From positions 372,001 through 436,000 of the forward strand of contig JAIVFI010000032.1 in NCBI GenBank assembly GCA_025558095.1: a stretch of 64,000 nt of DNA, read 5' to 3'. The notes below the pieces were generated by a model. The model was not told the DNA's origin. It searched no databases and worked only from the letters and a program-made list of their open reading frames with translations. This stretch comes from Hyaloraphidium curvatum (taxonomy: Eukaryota > Monoblepharomycota > Hyaloraphidiomycetes > Hyaloraphidiales > Hyaloraphidiaceae). The translations under genes and the position numbers were made by a program. Positions 45,388-55,797 of the stretch are shown piece after piece (the stretch's first letter is position 1; the number at the start of each line of letters is the position of its first letter).

Positions 45388-46878
45388 ATGCCGCTCCCCG
45401 CATCGTCCGGCCGGGCGGCGCTCGCCGTGCTGGCGCTCCTCGCCGCGGCCGCGGTATCCCCGGCGTCCGCCCAGCAGCTCTGCGTCAGCAACGTCGTTTC
45501 CAACCTCACCGTCGTGTACCCGGCCTCGCTGCCGCCGCTCGCCGTCAACGTCACGCTCGTTGGCGGCGGTGGCGGTGGAGGTGGCGGGCGCGGGGCGGGC
45601 GGCGGCGGCGGCTCGACGGCCATCCAGTTCGGCAGCGGCCCGCGGTTCTACGCGTTCGGCGGCGACGGTGGCAAGGCGGCGACCTCCTCCAAGGCCGGCG
45701 ACGGGCAGCGCGTCACGTTCTCGTGGACGGCGATGCCCGGCGACGCCGTGGCGATCAAGGTCGGCGGAGGCGGCGGTGGCGGTATCAGCGCGTCCAAAAC
45801 CTGGCGCTCCTTCGGCTCGCACCACAACTCGCAGTACGGCGTGGGCGGGGGCGGCGGTGGGTCGGGATGGATCGGCGGCGGCGGCGGGTCGCACGGCGGC
45901 CCGGGCGGGGGAGGCGGCGAGTCCTCAGGCCCCCTGACCAACGGGGCCGGGCAGGGCGGCGGGACCGAGGGCTACGCGGACCACGGCGGCAACGGCGGCA
46001 CACACGGCGACCATCCGCTGAGCTACAACAGCGGCGGCGTCGGGGGGAGCTACTCGCAGGGCGGCGACAACCGGGGGCACGGCGCAGGCTCCGGGGCCGG
46101 ATACGGAGCCGGCGGCGGCGAGGGCGGCGGCGTCGATGCCTGCCAGTCGGACCTCTGGTGCATCGGTGACGTGCACTTCTACGAGTACGAGGGCGCAGCG
46201 GGCGGTTCCTCGGGCGCCAACGGCTCCGTCGTGTGGACCTATCCGCCCAATTCCAACGTGCAAGTCCCTATGGGGATCCCCAGCTGGGGCGCCGCGGCGA
46301 TGCAGCCCACCTGGACCATCAACCCCCCCGCCGGGGCAGGCAAGGGTGCCTACGTGCCCAAGAACTACGACGAGTACAACGGGTTCAGGCCCGGGTACGG
46401 CGGCAACGGCGGCTACGCGATTCTCGTGTACCGGAGCCCCGACGGAACCTGCCCCCTCGGCGGCTCCTCCCCCCCGTCTTCGGTCTCCCCCGCGCAGGCG
46501 CTCGCCGTCTCGCCGCCGCTGGCCGACCCGGGGATCGACCTCGTGCAGCAGCAGCAGCAGGAGGACCTCGGCCCCGACACGGAGGTGCAGCGCGCCGCTG
46601 ACGACGTCGAGCGGCGGATCGGGGAGACCCTGGATGCGATCGCCGAGGGGGAGTACGACGAGGTCGAGCTCCGCGCGGCGCTGATCGGCGCAGCCAAGGC
46701 GGACGCGGCGGCGCTGGCCAGGATCGCGGACGTGCACGCGCGGACCGACAAGCTGAGGGAGAACGTGTTGCCGCCGCTGGTGGCGCAGAGGACGGAACTG
46801 TGGGCCACGATCGAGGCGAGGATCAAGGCGGACGCAGAGGCCGCAAAGCAGGCCGGGGCGGCCAAGGGGGCCCGGTGA
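45388..46878 (+). CDS. Secreted glycine-rich protein with C-terminal helical domain, paralogue B
   Basis: Single exon, 496 residues. A signal peptide (AALAVLALLAAAAVSPASA) is followed by a short beta region (LAVNVTLVGG). The glycine-rich body has runs of up to nine Gly separated by motifs such as FYAFGGDGGKA. It ends in GYGGNGGYAILVYRSPDG. Unlike paralogue A it then adds about 150 residues: a Ser/Pro linker, a QQQQQ run and a charged, Ala-rich helical domain (DDVERRIGETLDAIAEGEYD and ALARIADVHARTDKLRE) predicted as a coiled coil. This could tether or oligomerise the glycine-rich part. Together the pair looks like an extracellular matrix or adhesin module. Confidence 0.8.
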   Translation: MPLPASSGRAALAVLALLAAAAVSPASAQQLCVSNVVSNLTVVYPASLPPLAVNVTLVGGGGGGGGGRGAGGGGGSTAIQFGSGPRFYAFGGDGGKAATSSKAGDGQRVTFSWTAMPGDAVAIKVGGGGGGGISASKTWRSFGSHHNSQYGVGGGGGGSGWIGGGGGSHGGPGGGGGESSGPLTNGAGQGGGTEGYADHGGNGGTHGDHPLSYNSGGVGGSYSQGGDNRGHGAGSGAGYGAGGGEGGGVDACQSDLWCIGDVHFYEYEGAAGGSSGANGSVVWTYPPNSNVQVPMGIPSWGAAAMQPTWTINPPAGAGKGAYVPKNYDEYNGFRPGYGGNGGYAILVYRSPDGTCPLGGSSPPSSVSPAQALAVSPPLADPGIDLVQQQQQEDLGPDTEVQRAADDVERRIGETLDAIAEGEYDEVELRAALIGAAKADAAALARIADVHARTDKLRENVLPPLVAQRTELWATIEARIKADAEAAKQAGAAKGAR

Positions 46879-47235
46879 TTGGGAGAGTGGTTGCAACGGG
46901 TAGAGGGGCCGGCGTTGGAGCGCAACGGAGTCAACGGGAGGGGAATACACTTCATGCGTATCGACCTTCAACCCCCTTTTTCTGTGATTCCGTCATTAGT
47001 CGGCGCACCGCACACGGCAGTTCAGGCATGCGGCTCTCCTGCCACGGCAGGCTTCTCAGTTTTGTTGAGCGATGTGAGTTTCGATTGTCAAAAGCGCGGA
47101 TGACTGGTTGTGAGTCGACCGGCGGCTGGCCCGGCATTGTGGCAAGTTCTGGAGCGTCCCGAACGACGTCACTTCGGATTCACTGCAACACGATTCACTG
47201 CAGGCTGCCAGCTCCGCGCCCCCGGCCCCGCCGCC
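46879..47235. other. Intergenic region, 357 nt
   Basis: Between glycine-rich paralogue B and the metallopeptidase (same strand). Nothing recognised. Confidence 0.45.
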
Positions 47236-48791
47236 ATGAGGCGCCTTCTCCTGCTCACCCTGTTTCTGCTCCTGCTCCCGCTGGAGGGCGGGGGGCAGAC
47301 GGTGACCCGCACGGTCACCCGCTGGTCCAAAACAACGACCACCACCCGGCGCACGACGATAACCAAGAAAACGACGCTCACGTCGTTCCGCGCAACCAAG
47401 ACGGTCACGCTGTACCCGCGCACGCTGACGCGGTCGGCCACCGTGACGCGCCTGGTGCCGTCGACGACCACCGAGGTGGGCCTCCCCGCGACCCTCATCC
47501 CGACGCTTCTCAACCCCTCCCCTCGCAGATCCGGACGCAAATGTCGACGGTCACCTCTGTGCACACGTCAGTGTCCACCGTGCCCACGACCGTGACCCGG
47601 ACGCTCCCGCCCGTATCGGTGCCCTACTTTGTGACCCAGACGTGGTACGTCACGGAAACGGCCTATTTGACGACCACCTCCTATTCGACCACGACCTCCT
47701 TCTTCCCCGTAACGACGACCTCCGTGCTGACGACCACCGTGACTTCGCCCGGGGCCGCCTGCACCACCCCCGCCCAGACGCCGCGCACGACAACGTCGGC
47801 CTACTCCCCCCGCACCGCGACACCAACGCTGGACCCCGCCAACACCATCGTAAACCCTGCATGCACCTATGTGCCAGTGCCCTACGTCCTGCCGCGCGAG
47901 GACTCTACCAAGGCTACCGTGTTCAACATCGAGCTCCTGCGGTGCTCCCCCTCCACGGAGTATGACGCGACCTTCATCCGCGCTGCGCAGAGGTGGATGT
48001 CCATCATTACCGAGGACGTGCAGGACGTTTCCGCAAACATGGTGCGGCTGGACGACTGCGTGGCCACGTACGATTGGGCGGCGAACAGGTGGACCAACGC
48101 CATGAGCTGCGGCAGGATCGACGACCTCATCATCGGCTTCTCCGTCGCCCCGATCGACGGGCCCGGAAAAATTCTTGGGGCCGCGAACTGGTGGTACTAT
48201 CGAGACGGGGGGGCCAACGACAGGCTCCCATGCACGGGGTTCATGATCTTCGATTCCGAGGACGTTGCCGCGCTCGTCTCCACCGGCCAGTTCGAGGCCG
48301 TGGTCCTGCACGAGATGGGCCATGTCTTGGGTATCGGCACCGTGTGGGACCTCAAGAGCCAGCTGTGGCCGTCCAACTGCTGGGACATCATCAGCTCCGG
48401 CGGCACGGCCTTCGGCGCTCGGTACCTCGGCCCGTACGCCAACGCCAGCCTATCGCTGGTCGATCCGACAGGGTCGCTGATGCTGCCCTACGTCCCCGTG
48501 CACGACTCTCCAAACGAGAACTCGACCTCGTGCTCGCATTGGAAGGAAGCGTCGTTCGGGAGGGAGCTCATGACGGGGTACATATCTCCCCCTAGGCAGA
48601 CGAACCCGCTGAGCTACCTCACCGCCTGGTCCCTGCGCGACCTGGGCTATTCCATCGACCCGTCGAGCCCGGAAATCGACAGGGACTTCACCCTGGGGGC
48701 GCAGCTGGACATGATGCCGGGGGGCCTCCACCTGACGCATTGCTTGGACGTGCCCAAACCGCAGGGACACGTGGGAGGCATTTCGATGTAG
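47236..48791 (+). CDS. Leishmanolysin-like (M8-type) secreted metallopeptidase with Thr-rich stalk
   Basis: Exons 47236-47475 and 47529-48791 (intron 53 nt), 500 residues. A signal peptide (LLLLTLFLLLLPLEGGG) is followed by about 200 residues dominated by Thr, Ser, Val and Pro (TTTTTRRTTITKKTTLTSF and similar), a likely O-glycosylated stalk. The catalytic domain has the zincin motif VVLHEMGHVLGIGTVWD. Downstream SHWKEASFGRELMTG supplies the probable third His ligand and the Met-turn. The segment NPLSYLTAWSLRDLGYSID completes the pattern seen in leishmanolysin-like proteins of bacteria and fungi. It contains several Cys residues and is probably surface-attached or secreted. All catalytic residues appear present. 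Confidence 0.87.
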
Positions 48792-48835
48792 CATGAGGGG
48801 CAGCCGATTGTACCGCGTCCGGAACATGCATCGCC

Positions 48836-51208
48836 CTACGTCTGCAGGCCCAGCCCACCGCCCGCCCCCGCCCCTGCACGAACCCTGGCAGCCACATCTC
48901 CAACCTTGTCCGCAGGCGGCCGCAGCTCCGGCTCCCACCCCAGCTCCCTCGTCACGTCGGCACCCGACTTTTCCGCCAACACCGCAAACAAGTCCGCCGG
49001 CCTGCCCCGCACTTCGCAACTCCTGTCCACGAACCCCGCCCGCCCGTATGCCGCCACGATCCTGGACGCGTTGGCCCGCGGCGGCAACTCCCACGCACAC
49101 GCCTCGGCGAGCACCGCCGCCCCGGCCCCGATCCCGACCGAGAAGCGGTACCGCGGCGCCGGCATCGCCGCCCACTTCACGAGGTGCAGCTCGTTGAGCA
49201 GGTGCACCCGCCCGTACCTCACCCGCGGGGCGCGCTGGCGGATGCCGTCCCAGAGGTTGTGGTGGAACGTCACCCTCAGCTTCCCGGCGTCGCCGACGGT
49301 CCCGTCGCCGTCCCCGACGAGCACCCCCTTGTCGTGGTCCGAGAAGCGGCACCACGAGACCGTGACGAGGTCGGAGCCCTCGGTGATGTCCAGCAGGCCG
49401 TCGCGGTGCTGGACGGGGCGGCCGAACCGTTCCTCCCGCGGATCGTCGGGCGCGGGTGTGCCGTCGGAAAAGGTGCAGTGATCGATCCACACCCTGCTCG
49501 CGTTCTTGAGCGCGAGGTTGTCGATCTCCCCGTTCCAGTTCCCGTCGGGTCCGTCGAGAGGGTCCCACCCCGGGAAATGGTCCCTCGCGCCCTCGAGCCG
49601 CAGGTGCCGCAGGACCACGTCCCCAACACCGCGGAGGAGAAGCCCGCCGTTGCGGAAGCCGGCGTCGGCTGTGACGCCCACGATGGTGGTGGACGAGGGC
49701 ACCTGCACCGTGACGTGCGCGCGCTGCCGCGCCGCTGACCTCCGCCTGGCCTCTTCCAGCGGGCCCTCGGGCGGCTTCTTGCCCCAAACGGCGGGATCGT
49801 ACGCCGCGGCATACGCGTTCCAAGAGAATCCCCCGTCGCCAAAGTGCCCCTCACCCAGCGTGCGCCCCCTCTCGTCCGCCGCGAGGTCCAGCATCCCCGC
49901 CACCCGCACGATCCGCGGGCCGCCACCGGGAGCCAGCGCTGCGAGCAGCTCGGCGCGGGTGCGCGCGAGAAAGACGCGGGAGGGGGGGGCGTCGGCGCCG
50001 CCGCGGGTGCCGGGGGGGAGGGAGGCCCAGCCGTGGCCGGGGGGCAGGGGCTCGCGGAGGAGGGCGTCGAGGGCGGGGATGGTCGGGGGCGAAGGAGGGG
50101 CGGGAGGAGAGGGGGCGGGCGGGGGCGCGGGCGGTGGGGACGGCGCGGCCTCGGCCGCCTGGGCTGCCGCCGCCTCGGCCCCGAGCAGGCGCAGCTGTTC
50201 CGCGCAGCGGGCGCGCACGGCATCCCACTCGGGGAACGCCTCCAGCCAAAACCGCCGCCGCGGCGCGCCATCCACCCACGGCTTGAACCCGGGCTGGCCG
50301 TTCCAGTGCAGGATGCGCCAGGACCGGCGTTCGGCCTCGGTCGGTTCGGCGTCGGCCGCCTTGCTCGGCGGGCTGCCCATCGGCCGCAAGGCCATCCACT
50401 CCACGTTCCACCCCTCGCCGACCATGTGCGTGTCGTGGTGGAACAGCAGGTGCATCAGCGGCTGCGTGCCCAGCTTCCACAGCGGCTCGCTGCCGCCGTT
50501 CCACTCGAGCAGCGCGCGGGCCTCGGCGTTCAGGTCGCGCGCGGCCCACTTGGCGGCGTCGGCGGCGAACACGCCGGCGTTGTAGGCGATGCCGGACAGG
50601 TTGAATTCGCGGCCGTAGCGGGCGCGGTACAGCGCTGCGGTGGGCGGGCGGAACTGCGATGCCAGCGTGCGGGCGCGGGTCGAGGCAACCACGGCGCGGC
50701 CCGAGCCGCGCACGGCGTCCTGCAGCGGGCCGATGTCTGCGACGGGCACGGCGTCGGGGTCCAAATAAACGAAGGGGCCGCGCAGGCGGAAGGGCGCGGG
50801 GAGCGAGAAGCGGGCAAAGTTGGCCTTGGCCTTCAGGTAGCTGTGCGAGGACGCGCGCACGGCGGGCTCCACGGAGTCGGGCAGCCGCCGCACGTCGGCG
50901 ATTTGCACGTCGTCGGGCGGGGTTGGCCTCCCCGAAAAGCTGCCGCTGCCCGCCTCCCCGGCGCAGCCCAGGTAATCCCGCAGCAGCGTCGCGTTGCCGT
51001 CGTACCCCACGAAGAACCGCGGGTTGCGGTGCGCCGAATGCCGCCGCACGGCCGACAGCACGGCCGCCAATCCCGGCGCGACGGCCGCCGACCCCATCGT
51101 CACCACGCGGACCCGCTCGAGGGCGGGTGCCCGTTCCGCAGGGCGCGACACGGCGAAAAACGCGCATATCGCGAGGAAGAGCAGCGCTCTGCGGCGGCGG
51201 GGAGCCAT
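48836..51208 (-). CDS. GT8 glycosyltransferase fused to PL1 pectate lyase
   Basis: One uninterrupted frame, 790 residues, starting at 51208 with a signal anchor (RRRALLFLAICAFFAVS). Residues 30-310 form a GT8 domain. FVYLDPDAVPVADIGPL near 148 carries the D-x-D metal site, SGIAYNAGVFAADAAKW matches the N-x-G-V motif, and ILHWNGQPGFKPW matches the closing H-W-x-G-x-KPW of galacturonosyltransferase-like (GATL) members. A Pro/Ala linker (about 330-390) leads to a PL1 domain. Its landmarks are VPSSTTIVGVTADAGFRNGG, FPGWDPLDGPDGNWNGEIDN, ASRVWIDHCTFSDGT, DGLLDITEGSDLVTVSWCRF, and RVTFHHNLWDGIRQRAPRVR with the catalytic Arg region. Both halves look catalytically complete. The gene ends 44 nt from the convergent metallopeptidase. 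Upstream in-frame Mets exist to 51403. Confidence 0.88.
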   Translation of the reverse strand: MAPRRRRALLFLAICAFFAVSRPAERAPALERVRVVTMGSAAVAPGLAAVLSAVRRHSAHRNPRFFVGYDGNATLLRDYLGCAGEAGSGSFSGRPTPPDDVQIADVRRLPDSVEPAVRASSHSYLKAKANFARFSLPAPFRLRGPFVYLDPDAVPVADIGPLQDAVRGSGRAVVASTRARTLASQFRPPTAALYRARYGREFNLSGIAYNAGVFAADAAKWAARDLNAEARALLEWNGGSEPLWKLGTQPLMHLLFHHDTHMVGEGWNVEWMALRPMGSPPSKAADAEPTEAERRSWRILHWNGQPGFKPWVDGAPRRRFWLEAFPEWDAVRARCAEQLRLLGAEAAAAQAAEAAPSPPPAPPPAPSPPAPPSPPTIPALDALLREPLPPGHGWASLPPGTRGGADAPPSRVFLARTRAELLAALAPGGGPRIVRVAGMLDLAADERGRTLGEGHFGDGGFSWNAYAAAYDPAVWGKKPPEGPLEEARRRSAARQRAHVTVQVPSSTTIVGVTADAGFRNGGLLLRGVGDVVLRHLRLEGARDHFPGWDPLDGPDGNWNGEIDNLALKNASRVWIDHCTFSDGTPAPDDPREERFGRPVQHRDGLLDITEGSDLVTVSWCRFSDHDKGVLVGDGDGTVGDAGKLRVTFHHNLWDGIRQRAPRVRYGRVHLLNELHLVKWAAMPAPRYRFSVGIGAGAAVLAEACAWELPPRANASRIVAAYGRAGFVDRSCEVRGRPADLFAVLAEKSGADVTRELGWEPELRPPADKVGDVAARVRAGAGAGGGLGLQT

Positions 51209-51924
51209 TGCCCTCCTGACGCGGTTGTGCCCGTTTTGTTGCGCGCGGTTGGCCAACATCGGCGCGCCAGGAACCGTTCGCCCCCGAGCAAAGGCGGCCA
51301 GCAAGAGAACGGAATCGGAAACCGGCATTCGAGAAATGGTTTGCTGCAGATCGGGATTCGGATGGCTGCGGTCGGTCCCTCGCGGGCTTCCGATCCCCGG
51401 CATCCCCGGCGGGGGGAATCAGCCGATCCCGATCCCCGGAGCCCGACTTCTGCCCAAAAACCATTCAGAGATGCCCGGCAGGTGCCATGGCCAGTTTAAT
51501 TCGCGAAACACTTGGAGCATGGGGTGTTCGCCACCTGACGATCGGGGTTCGATTGTTTGTTTACAGCAGCTACGCCAGCTCGATCCAGCTTTCGTTCGCG
51601 AAGTTCGCGCGTGCGAGGTCCCCGAACATCGCTGATGATCCAATTGATCCCTATCCTGTGCCTGCTTGCCACCACCGCGGCTTTCCACTGACGAGCCTTC
51701 CCCCCGAGGTGCCCGCGCCGCCCCGCACTCCCCCGAGCGAACACGTGCACGGGATCCTGTCGCGGGTGCTTCCCACTCCATGCTGCGTGACATGCTCCTG
51801 TTATGCTCGACGGGTGGCAATTTTCAGGGTGGCGATCGGGGCTGGGCCGATGTCCCCTCAAACGACGTCATTCGTCATCAGGCACCGTCCCTTTGAGCGG
51901 CCACCGCTGCCCCGCCCCGCCGGC
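51209..51924. other. Divergent intergenic region, 716 nt
   Basis: Between the GT8-PL1 gene (minus) and the helical protein at 51925 (plus). The latter's frame stays open upstream to 51487, but that part has no recognisable domain and looks less GC-biased at third positions. I treat it as promoter and 5' UTR. Confidence 0.45.
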
Positions 51925-53998
51925 ATGGAGGACGTGCCGCTGCTGCCGACCGCGCCCGCGGCGTTCCTCGCTGCGCTCTTCTCGTCGGTGCACGGCGGCA
52001 CGGTCCCGTTCCCCCCGCGCACAGTCGCTGAGTCGCGCTTCGGCCCCGCGCCGCACGCCGACCCGCGCTACGCGCTCTTCTTCGGGCACCGCGCGATGGT
52101 CGCGGCGGCGAACTGGGGCGGCGCCGCGCGGGTGCTGGCCGAGTGCGGCGACCCGCACCGCGCCGGCTTCGGCAGGGCGATGGGCCTCGGCGAGACCGCG
52201 GCGCGGCTCGAGGCGCGGCTGTACGCCGTGCTCGACGCCGAGCTGGAGCGGTTCTGGGGCCCGCTGGGCGCAGAAGGCGCCCCCGCGTTCCCCGGCGCCG
52301 CACCGCTCCAGACGATCGAGAACCTCGCTATCGTGTGGGCCCTGGCCGTCGCCGCCGCCGTCGCAGACTTCCAGCTCTCGCGCAAGGACGCCGTGCGCTC
52401 GCTCGCCGCGCAGGCGCTCGACGTGCTGCGCGCCGCCGGCGTGCCGCGCCACCGCCCGCCCGGCGAGCCCGGCTGGGGCCTCGACGACCTGACCTTTGTC
52501 GGCTACTCGATCGCCGCGCACTGGGCCGTCGCCGTGCTCGACTACTCGGCCTCGGTCGCCACCGGCCGCCCGCCGGTCGTCGACACGCCCCGCGAGGCCC
52601 CGGACGTGCCGGCAAATGTACCCGCGGTGTGGCTCGGCGCGATCCCGCCGCCCTCGGAGCGGCCGCCTAACGGGCCCATCCCGGCGCACTTCTTGCTGCC
52701 CTCGTTTTCCGGCATCACCGCGCGCTCCTACTTGGGCTGGATCTGCCCCGAACTCTCGCCCCCCGTGCCCGCAGACGTGCGCGACCGGATCCTCCTTACG
52801 CACGTGCGGCCCGTCGGCCAGGTCGGCCCGGCGTTCGCGGCGCACATGACCCTCTACGCGGCGGCCAAGGTGGCCGCGTACAGGCGGTGGCTCGCCGACT
52901 GCGGGCTCGGCGTCGCGGACGTCGCCTTTGTCGGCACCTTGGGCGCACCCAGGAAGCCGGGGGACCTCAGGTTCGAGGCGGCACGGCGGAGGGACCACCT
53001 GCTGGGCGCGATCGGGGCGCTGCTCGGGGCCATGCCCGAGGGGCTCGCCGCCGCGGCCGAAGCGGGCACCTTTGCGGGGGTCGAGGCCGCGCTGCCGGGG
53101 TTCGACGACGCGCAGAGGCTCGGGCTGCTCGGGTGAGTCTCACAGCGACGGTTGGCCATCCCGAGGGCTCCAAAGCTGACTGCCGTCCTCCACCCGCCGC
53201 AGACACGTCATAGGCCTGCGCCACCTCGCGCTCTCCCTCCTCGTCCCCGACGCATCCGACGACGCCCCCTCCCTCGCCTCGGCCGAGCCCCCCGCATGGT
53301 TCCGCACGCGCTCCTTCGCCCTCGCCCTCTCCCACGCGCGCTCCATGTCCCTCGTCGCCAACCTCCTCGCCGAGCGCCCCGCGCACCTCGCCGCCTCTCT
53401 CTTCGCCGCCCCGACGTGCCGCGCGTCCGCGGCGGCGGGGTGGCTGCACCTCCTCTGCCTCCGCCTCGCCCCCGCCGACCCGCTCCCCGAGGGCTACTCC
53501 CCCTCCGCGAGCCTCGCGGCTTGCCTCCGCGCAATCGAGTCCTCCGCCCTGCCCCCCGCCCAGCCCGCGCACCTCCTCCTCTCCCGCCTCGCCGACCCGT
53601 GCTCCCCTCCCCCAGCCCGATCGGATCTCGCCGCTCTCGCGGTCAACTCGTGGGGATGCGTGCACCTGCTCCCCTCGCAGCGCACCGCCGCCGGCGCATG
53701 CTGGGCGTGCCTCTCGGGCGCCCCGCCCGATCCCGCCGCGCACCTGCCCGACCAGGGCGACCCGATGGCCTCCCTCCCCCGCCGCGGATCCGACGTCTCG
53801 GCGGGCGTCACGCGCGCGGGTTCGGAAAGTTCCGGCTCGGTCGGGGGATCGGGCAGGGCCGGCTCGGTGGGGCTGCTGGGGAGGAGGGGGTCCGACGCGA
53901 GGAGGGTGAGGTTCCATCCGGACGTGTACGTGTTCCGCGCGCACTCGAGGGAGTCCTACCCCAGGGCGGGCGGGGACGGGGCGGGGGCGGCGGGGTGA
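51925..53998 (+). CDS. Large all-helical protein, possibly fungal transcription-factor middle-region-like
   Basis: Exons 51925-53132 and 53203-53998 (intron 70 nt) give 667 residues. The protein is Ala/Leu-rich and predicted helical throughout, with segments such as TIENLAIVWALAVAAAVADF and FVGYSIAAHWAVAVLDYSAS. No signal peptide is seen and membrane helices are doubtful. The C-terminal 100 residues are Ser/Gly/Arg-rich (SLPRRGSDVSAGVTRAGSES). Overall style resembles the MHR (Fungal_trans) part of Zn2Cys6 transcription factors, but no C6 zinc cluster is present in or just before it. If that assignment is right it lacks its DNA-binding domain. Treat as unknown. Confidence 0.6.
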
Positions 53999-54287
53999 GG
54001 CCGCGGGGCGGATTGGGGACGTGGGTTGGAGCCGACGCGGGCGTGGGATGCGTTGTTGCAGACCGCAGACGACCGATGTTCCATCCACTGCTCAACTCCC
54101 GACATGCATTTGAGACTTCCAAAAGTGCCAACAGATGCGCCTGTCCAAATCAATAGAAGAAACTTATGCGTCGAAGGGCTCCAGAGTCCCCGCTCTTTCA
54201 CTTCTTTCACCTGCTGCCTGCTGGGGGATCCTGCATGTCAACGAGATCGAGGGCATCCGCGGAGCCGCTTCCCACCCACCGGCCGCA

Positions 54288-55797
54288 TCACGAAGAATCC
54301 GGGGTGAACACGAGCGAAAAGAGCCCGACACGCTGGCCCGGCGGCCCCGTGGTCGACGGGCAGTCCGACTGCGGCGGCGCATGCACGAACACCTGCACCA
54401 CGTCCCCCGAGTTGATGGTGCAGGAGCAGCCCATGTGGTTCCAGTATTCGTCGACCACGTAGTAGGGCGCCGTGGCGTTGGTGTAGAAAACGTCAGGCTC
54501 GGGGGTCTTGTCGATGCTCCAGCCCAGCGCGTTGCCGAAGCTCTGGCAGTCAGGGCCGCCTACAAAGTCGATGGTCGGGAAGGTGAGCTGGAAGTCGCCG
54601 GGTGAAATGCGGTACTGCCGGAGCGTGTAGGAGCCGGCGGGACCGGTGATGGTCATGTTGAAGCTCCTGGCGGAGCGGTGCTGCGAGCCGCTAAAGCAGC
54701 TCTGGCCCAGCAGTATGCCGCCGATCGGCGTCCCGGGCGGCTGGGGCAAGAAGTCCTTGACGGTGAGCGTGGCGCCCGCGACGGTCCTGGTGATCGTGGA
54801 CAGGCCGGCGTCGGCGGGTTGGAAGTAGAACTCCATCGGCTTGCCCACGACGTTGGTGCAGGTGGCCGTGCTGGTCCTCCTGCGCGCCACTATGTGGTTG
54901 TAGAATGGGCTCCTGTTGACGGTGTCGAAGCTGTTGGGATGGGCGCACCCGAACGCGTGCACGTAGAGATCCGTGGCGGCCGCCAGGTTGATGGTACCCT
55001 CGATCCATCCGTTGGCGTCGGGCACGGGCCCGTCGGGACAGCTCGCCCCCGCGGTGCCCGTGCACGAGCCCCCCTGCGACGACGGGCAGCACGGCGCGCT
55101 CAGCGCGCACCCCTGGTCGACCCTGCCCCTCATCCCGGTGTCCACGAGCACGGTGCCGCACATGCTCCCGCTGCGGATGACGTACCGCATGGGCCTCGCG
55201 TCCGTGGTACCCAGGCCGTAGTCGAAGTTGCCGCTCGTGATCGAGTAGACGTACGTGCCCACGGCGTTCACGCCGCTGTAGATGGAGGGACAGCGGCTGT
55301 CGGCGTCGAGCGGTGCGTAGTAGGTCTGCCCCACCGTGCCGACGGGGATCCCGTCCGGACACTGGCAGACGCCGCGGTCGGCGTCCCACGTCGTGCCCGG
55401 CGCGCAGGTGGTGAGGGCATTGCAGAACCCGTCGTCGGCGGCGGCGTAGCGCTTGTACAGCGACACCAGATCCGGGTTCTCGACATCGTACGCCACGCAG
55501 GCGACAGACCCGTCGGGGGCGCCGGGGAAGCCGAACTCGCCTGCGGGCGGTGCAACTGTCAGCCAAAGCCCGGGCGCCCTGCCCCCGGCGCGCCACCCAC
55601 AAAGATCGTGAGTGTCGGGACAGTCGCCGCACGAGCGCCGGAACAGGACGCTGGTCGCCGCGGGGGCGATGGGGCTGCGGTGCAGACCGGGCGTCAACAT
55701 GCGGACAGAGGTCGCAGACGGCGGCGCCGAACCTCGCTTGGGCCCGAGTAAACGCGAGCGTGGCGACGAGGAGAATGATCAGACGCGCGGTGGCCAT
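54288..55797 (-). CDS. Secreted cysteine-rich protein of unknown function
   Basis: Exons 55797-55733 and 55674-54288 (intron 58 nt), 483 residues. A signal peptide (LIILLVATLAFTRAQA) is followed by SVLFRRSCGDCPDTHDLCGW. About 24 Cys are spread along the chain. An EGF-like short segment (CAPGTTWDADRGVCQCPDG) is followed by beta-rich sequence with several N-glycosylation sequons (NRS, NMT, NAT). The start of the mature protein matches the relic at 34561-34743. It has no recognised family or catalytic motif. A cell-wall or extracellular-matrix protein, or a secreted effector-like protein, is possible. Confidence 0.72.

Noticed and set aside
49844-51499. 551-codon plus-strand frame opposite the GT8-PL1 gene
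   Set aside because: No recognisable domain, while the minus strand has two complete enzyme domains.
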